Positions 61,424 to 64,000 of a DNA stretch of 64,000 bases are shown here, piece after piece. The notes under the pieces are model-generated. The model saw nothing but the letters and a program-made list of their open reading frames with translations. It made no database searches and was not told the DNA's origin. Each line of letters begins with the position of its first letter. Position 1 is the first letter of the stretch. The translations under genes were made by a program, and so were the position numbers. The stretch comes from Prorocentrum cordatum (Eukaryota > Sar > Dinophyceae > Prorocentrales > Prorocentraceae): positions 227,353-291,352 of the forward strand of contig CAUYUJ010014328.1 in NCBI GenBank assembly GCA_963575745.1. Reading direction: 5' to 3'.

Positions 61424-61668
61424 GGGCATGGCACCCGTGCGCTTCGGCCGGCGCCCGAGCGCGCCACCCTCCAGCGTCGGGCGACGCGGCGGCTTGGGCA
61501 AGCCACCCGCCAACGTCGGTTGGCGCGGCGGGCTGGCGATTCGACAAGGGGGCGTCTGGCTGCGGCCTCGGCCAACGTCGATTGGGCGCCATTATTCTCT
61601 CTTGGGTGGCATCGCTGTCGAGAATCGCCGCGACGGGGACTTATGGGGCGGCAATAAGTTGTCATTGC
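61424..61668 (+). repeat. Direct repeat of about 245 bp, copy 1
   Basis: GGCATGGCACCCGTGCGCTT through GACGGGGACTTATG. Partner at 62,108-62,360 in the same orientation. Inside, CACCCGCCAACGTC and CAACGTCGATTGG sub-units repeat. Confidence 0.75.
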
Positions 61669-62107
61669 AGGTCGCAAGTCGACTGGCGCGGGGGGGGGGG
61701 GCCCGCCGGCGTCGCAGAGCGCGACGGCGGGCGGCTGCATGACCACCCGCCGCGCGCCGCCGCTCCGTCGGGCGGGCCAAGCCCCCTCGCGGGCTCGCCG
61801 GCATGCCGCGCGGCCGTGCGTCGGCGCCCTCTCTTGCTCTTGCTCACCTCCCTCTCCGAGCACGGTCGAAATGTCTCCATGCTGCCGCCTGGCCGCGGCG
61901 CTGGATATAAAATGCCCAGTCATGCCTGCGGCGCCCTACGTGCCCATAGTGGCCATCTAGGGGTAGGGCGCCCGCCCAGGGTGTTGTCCTCTGCTCGCCG
62001 TAGCGCAGCTTTGGCAGACCTCTGGGGCGACGCGCGGCGCGTCCGCTCGCTATAGCGCGTCGGACGCGCCCGCGGTCGCGGTTTCGTTATCTCCCACCCA
62101 CCACCCT

Positions 62108-62360
62108 CGATGGGGGGCATGGCAACCACGCGTTTCGGCCGGCGCCTTGACGCGCCGCCCACCAGCGCCGGTCGACGTGGCGGGTTGGGCGCGCCACCCG
62201 CCAGCGCCAATTGACGTGGCGGGTTGATGATTCGACAAACGGGCGTCCAGCCGCGGCCTCACCCAACGTCGATTGGGTGCCTTTTCTTCCCTCTTGCGTA
62301 GCATCGCTGTCGAGCGTCGCCGCGATGGAGACTTATGTGACGCCATATGGTGAGCGTCGG
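62108..62360 (+). repeat. Direct repeat of about 245 bp, copy 2
   Basis: GGGGGGCATGGCAACCACGC through GATGGAGACTTATG, partner of 61,424-61,668, with shared ATTCGACAA, GGGCGTC and GCATCGCTGTCGAG blocks. Confidence 0.75.
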
Positions 62361-62504
62361 CTGGATAATATTTCATGTCGTTTGGGAAACTACCCTGTTT
62401 GTTTACAGCCTGGTGGGAAACATGTTGTTCTACCTCACGCGAAATGCGTTTCGACCCGCGGGCCCACTGCTTTGCCGCCGTAGCACTGAAAGGGGGACGC
62501 CCAC

Positions 62505-63420
62505 GACGTCGCCTCGGAACGGCGTCCCGTCCAGAGCGCTCGTGAAGAGGCCGAAAACTTTTACATACTCTCGAAAAACGATTGTGAATGAGGGCCCCAC
62601 GGTGCGCGTTATTACAGGCACACCAGCGGGTCATGACATCGCTGTGCCACACCAGCGCGCCATGACATTCATCATTATGGTGATGACGGCCCTGCGATGA
62701 CACACGACTGGATGCACATGCGGGGGGCGATCGTTCCATGGGTACCCTCCGATATGCCACACCAGCGTGGCATGGCACCCGTCATCCTGACGATGATGCC
62801 CCTGCCACGGACAAGCACACACACACACAAAACATGAAGTCGTTTCGTTTGGGCCGCATGAATCGCACGCGTCGGTTGATACTTCCTGCCTGGGGCAGAG
62901 GCCAAACGGGTCGGGCGTTTGGTGGGGAAGACGGCGTTTGTAGCTCAGGCCAAGCACTGCTCGACCCACGCAACGCAATGCTTCATCGCTGCGGCATCGA
63001 CGAGGAGATGACCACGAAATCCACGCGTGAACGGTTTCCCGTCCAGAGGGCTCGTGAGGGGGGCGAACGGTCTTACACAGTCCCTGGGACCCGTGCTGAA
63101 TGAGGACCCCATGGTGTCTATTCTTGGCACCCCAGCGTGACATGACATCGATGTGCCACCCCAGCGCGCCATGGCACTCGTAATCATGACGATAGTCCTG
63201 CGATGATACACGAGTGGATACATATGCGAAGGACCAGCCGTCAATGGATCGCTGTCGAACTAGACCTCCATGCTGAATACCCTTGGCACACCAGCGTCTC
63301 ATGACACCAACGTGCCACACCAACGTGTGATGAAACTCATCAAAACGATAGTCCTACGATGATACACGACGGGATGCACGAGCGGAGGGCGAGCGTTCCA
63401 TATGTATCCTTCGCTCTGCC
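62505..63420 (+). repeat. Direct repeats about 510 bp apart with CACACCAGCG units
   Basis: CGTCCCGTCCAGAGCGCTCG at about 62,522 is repeated as TTTCCCGTCCAGAGGGCTCG at about 63,032, each followed by TGAATGAGG..CCC and CACCAGCG..TCATGACATCG blocks. A shorter unit (CCACACCAGCG, ATGACATTCATC, CGATGATACACGA) recurs about four times to 63,420. No gene recognised. Confidence 0.7.
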
Positions 63421-63477
63421 ACGCCAGCGCGTTTGGGGCAGAAAACCAGCGGGTCGCGCGCGCGTTCGCCGGGAGCC

Positions 63478-63635
63478 CTCCTCCTCTTCCTCCTCTTCCT
63501 CCACCTCATGTTCCTCTGCCCGCCTCTTCCTCTTCCTCCTCTTCCTCCTCCTCCGCCTCATGTTCCTGCTCCTCTTCCTCTTCCTCCTCCTCCTCCTCCT
63601 CCTCCTCCTCCTCCGCCTCCTGTTCCTCCGCCCCG
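63478..63635. repeat. (CTC)n/(TTCCTC)n array
   Basis: CTC and TTC triplets with CGC and ATG interruptions, followed by a run of twelve G at about 63.67 kb. Confidence 0.95.
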
Positions 63636-63891
63636 CCTCGCGGGCTTGTCGGGAGCTCAGCGGGATCTCCGGGGGGGGGGGGGGGCCGTGCTGCACCGCG
63701 CCACCCTGGGACGGTGCAGGCCCACCCCCCACACCGAGGGGCGCGGAGTGCACCTCAAAGTCGGCTGGTCGGCCAAGGAGCTCGGTGTGTACAGTCAACC
63801 GGCAGAGTAAGGATGCGCGGTAAGGATGCGAGGCCCTTGGACGCCCATCTCGAAGCGTTTCGAGCGAGGCGCGGCCAACGAAAGTGTCCAA

Positions 63892-64000
63892 TCGGGGATG
63901 GACAGACCCCCCTTTAGTAAAACGTGGTTTAGTGAAAACGACCTGAGGCCCAAACCTGGCGGGCGCAAGCCTGGAAAATGACGGCCACGGCGCCCTCTCG
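63892..64000 (-). pseudogene. LINE B fragment, second copy, cut by window end
   Basis: Matches 14,386-14,494 over 109 bases with about four differences, same orientation. On the minus strand it encodes the same GGLSIPD connection segment. The match ends abruptly at 63,892 just after the IPD codons, so the copy is truncated or rearranged there. Its other end lies outside the window. Confidence 0.85.

Noticed and set aside
1-64000. tRNA, rRNA, spliced-leader RNA gene arrays and CRISPR arrays
   Set aside because: I looked for conserved blocks and regular spacer arrays and found none. The spliced-leader match is a single relic without the downstream RNA gene body.

Overview
The window reads as nuclear DNA of a dinoflagellate (confidence about 0.85). 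It is GC-rich and crowded with retroelements and simple repeats. A shortened dinoflagellate spliced-leader sequence (CCCGTAGCCTTGGCTCAAG, minus strand, 48,187-48,169) sits at the 5' end of the main coding block. The reverse transcriptase fragments are of types I associate with dinoflagellate genomes. I see no bacterial-style operon, no rRNA or tRNA gene, no CRISPR array, and no host gene that I can name.

Layout. 1-6.4 kb: minisatellites, trinucleotide arrays and a fold-back repeat. 6.4-9.3 kb: a degraded Gag-like gene with a CCHC knuckle (minus). 11.0-14.5 kb: two adjoining broken non-LTR retrotransposons (LINE A and LINE B, both minus). 14.5-21.6 kb: repeats, including the first copy of a roughly 1.5 kb repeat family (R1). 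21.6-48.2 kb: one very large minus-strand retroelement. 48.2-56.7 kb: further R1 copies, trinucleotide arrays and a phased 10-bp minisatellite. 56.7-58.9 kb: GC-rich sequence I cannot resolve. 58.9-60.7 kb: a plus-strand DIRS-like reverse transcriptase and RNase H remnant. 61-64 kb: direct repeats, a CTC array and, at the edge, a second LINE B piece.

The centrepiece is the minus-strand element at about 48.2 to 21.6 kb. In 5' to 3' order it carries: spliced-leader relic; low-complexity N-terminal frame; Cys-rich and helical frames; RING-H2 finger; Gln/Pro/Ser-rich region; C5-cytosine DNA methyltransferase; AP-type endonuclease; reverse transcriptase with YVDD; CCHC knuckle; RNase H. After a short gap, a separate frame with its own ATG encodes a UPF1-like superfamily 1 helicase, and two further Cys-rich frames follow. 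Endonuclease, RT and RNase H would copy and insert the element. The methyltransferase, RING and helicase are cargo that could act on chromatin, on protein turnover and on the element's RNA or RNP (inference). Most frame breaks I could place fall in mononucleotide runs, so the true element may be more intact than this sequence.

Limits: all calls rest on reading motifs by eye. Frames are broken, so segment limits are open-frame limits and not mature proteins. Repeat edges are approximate.
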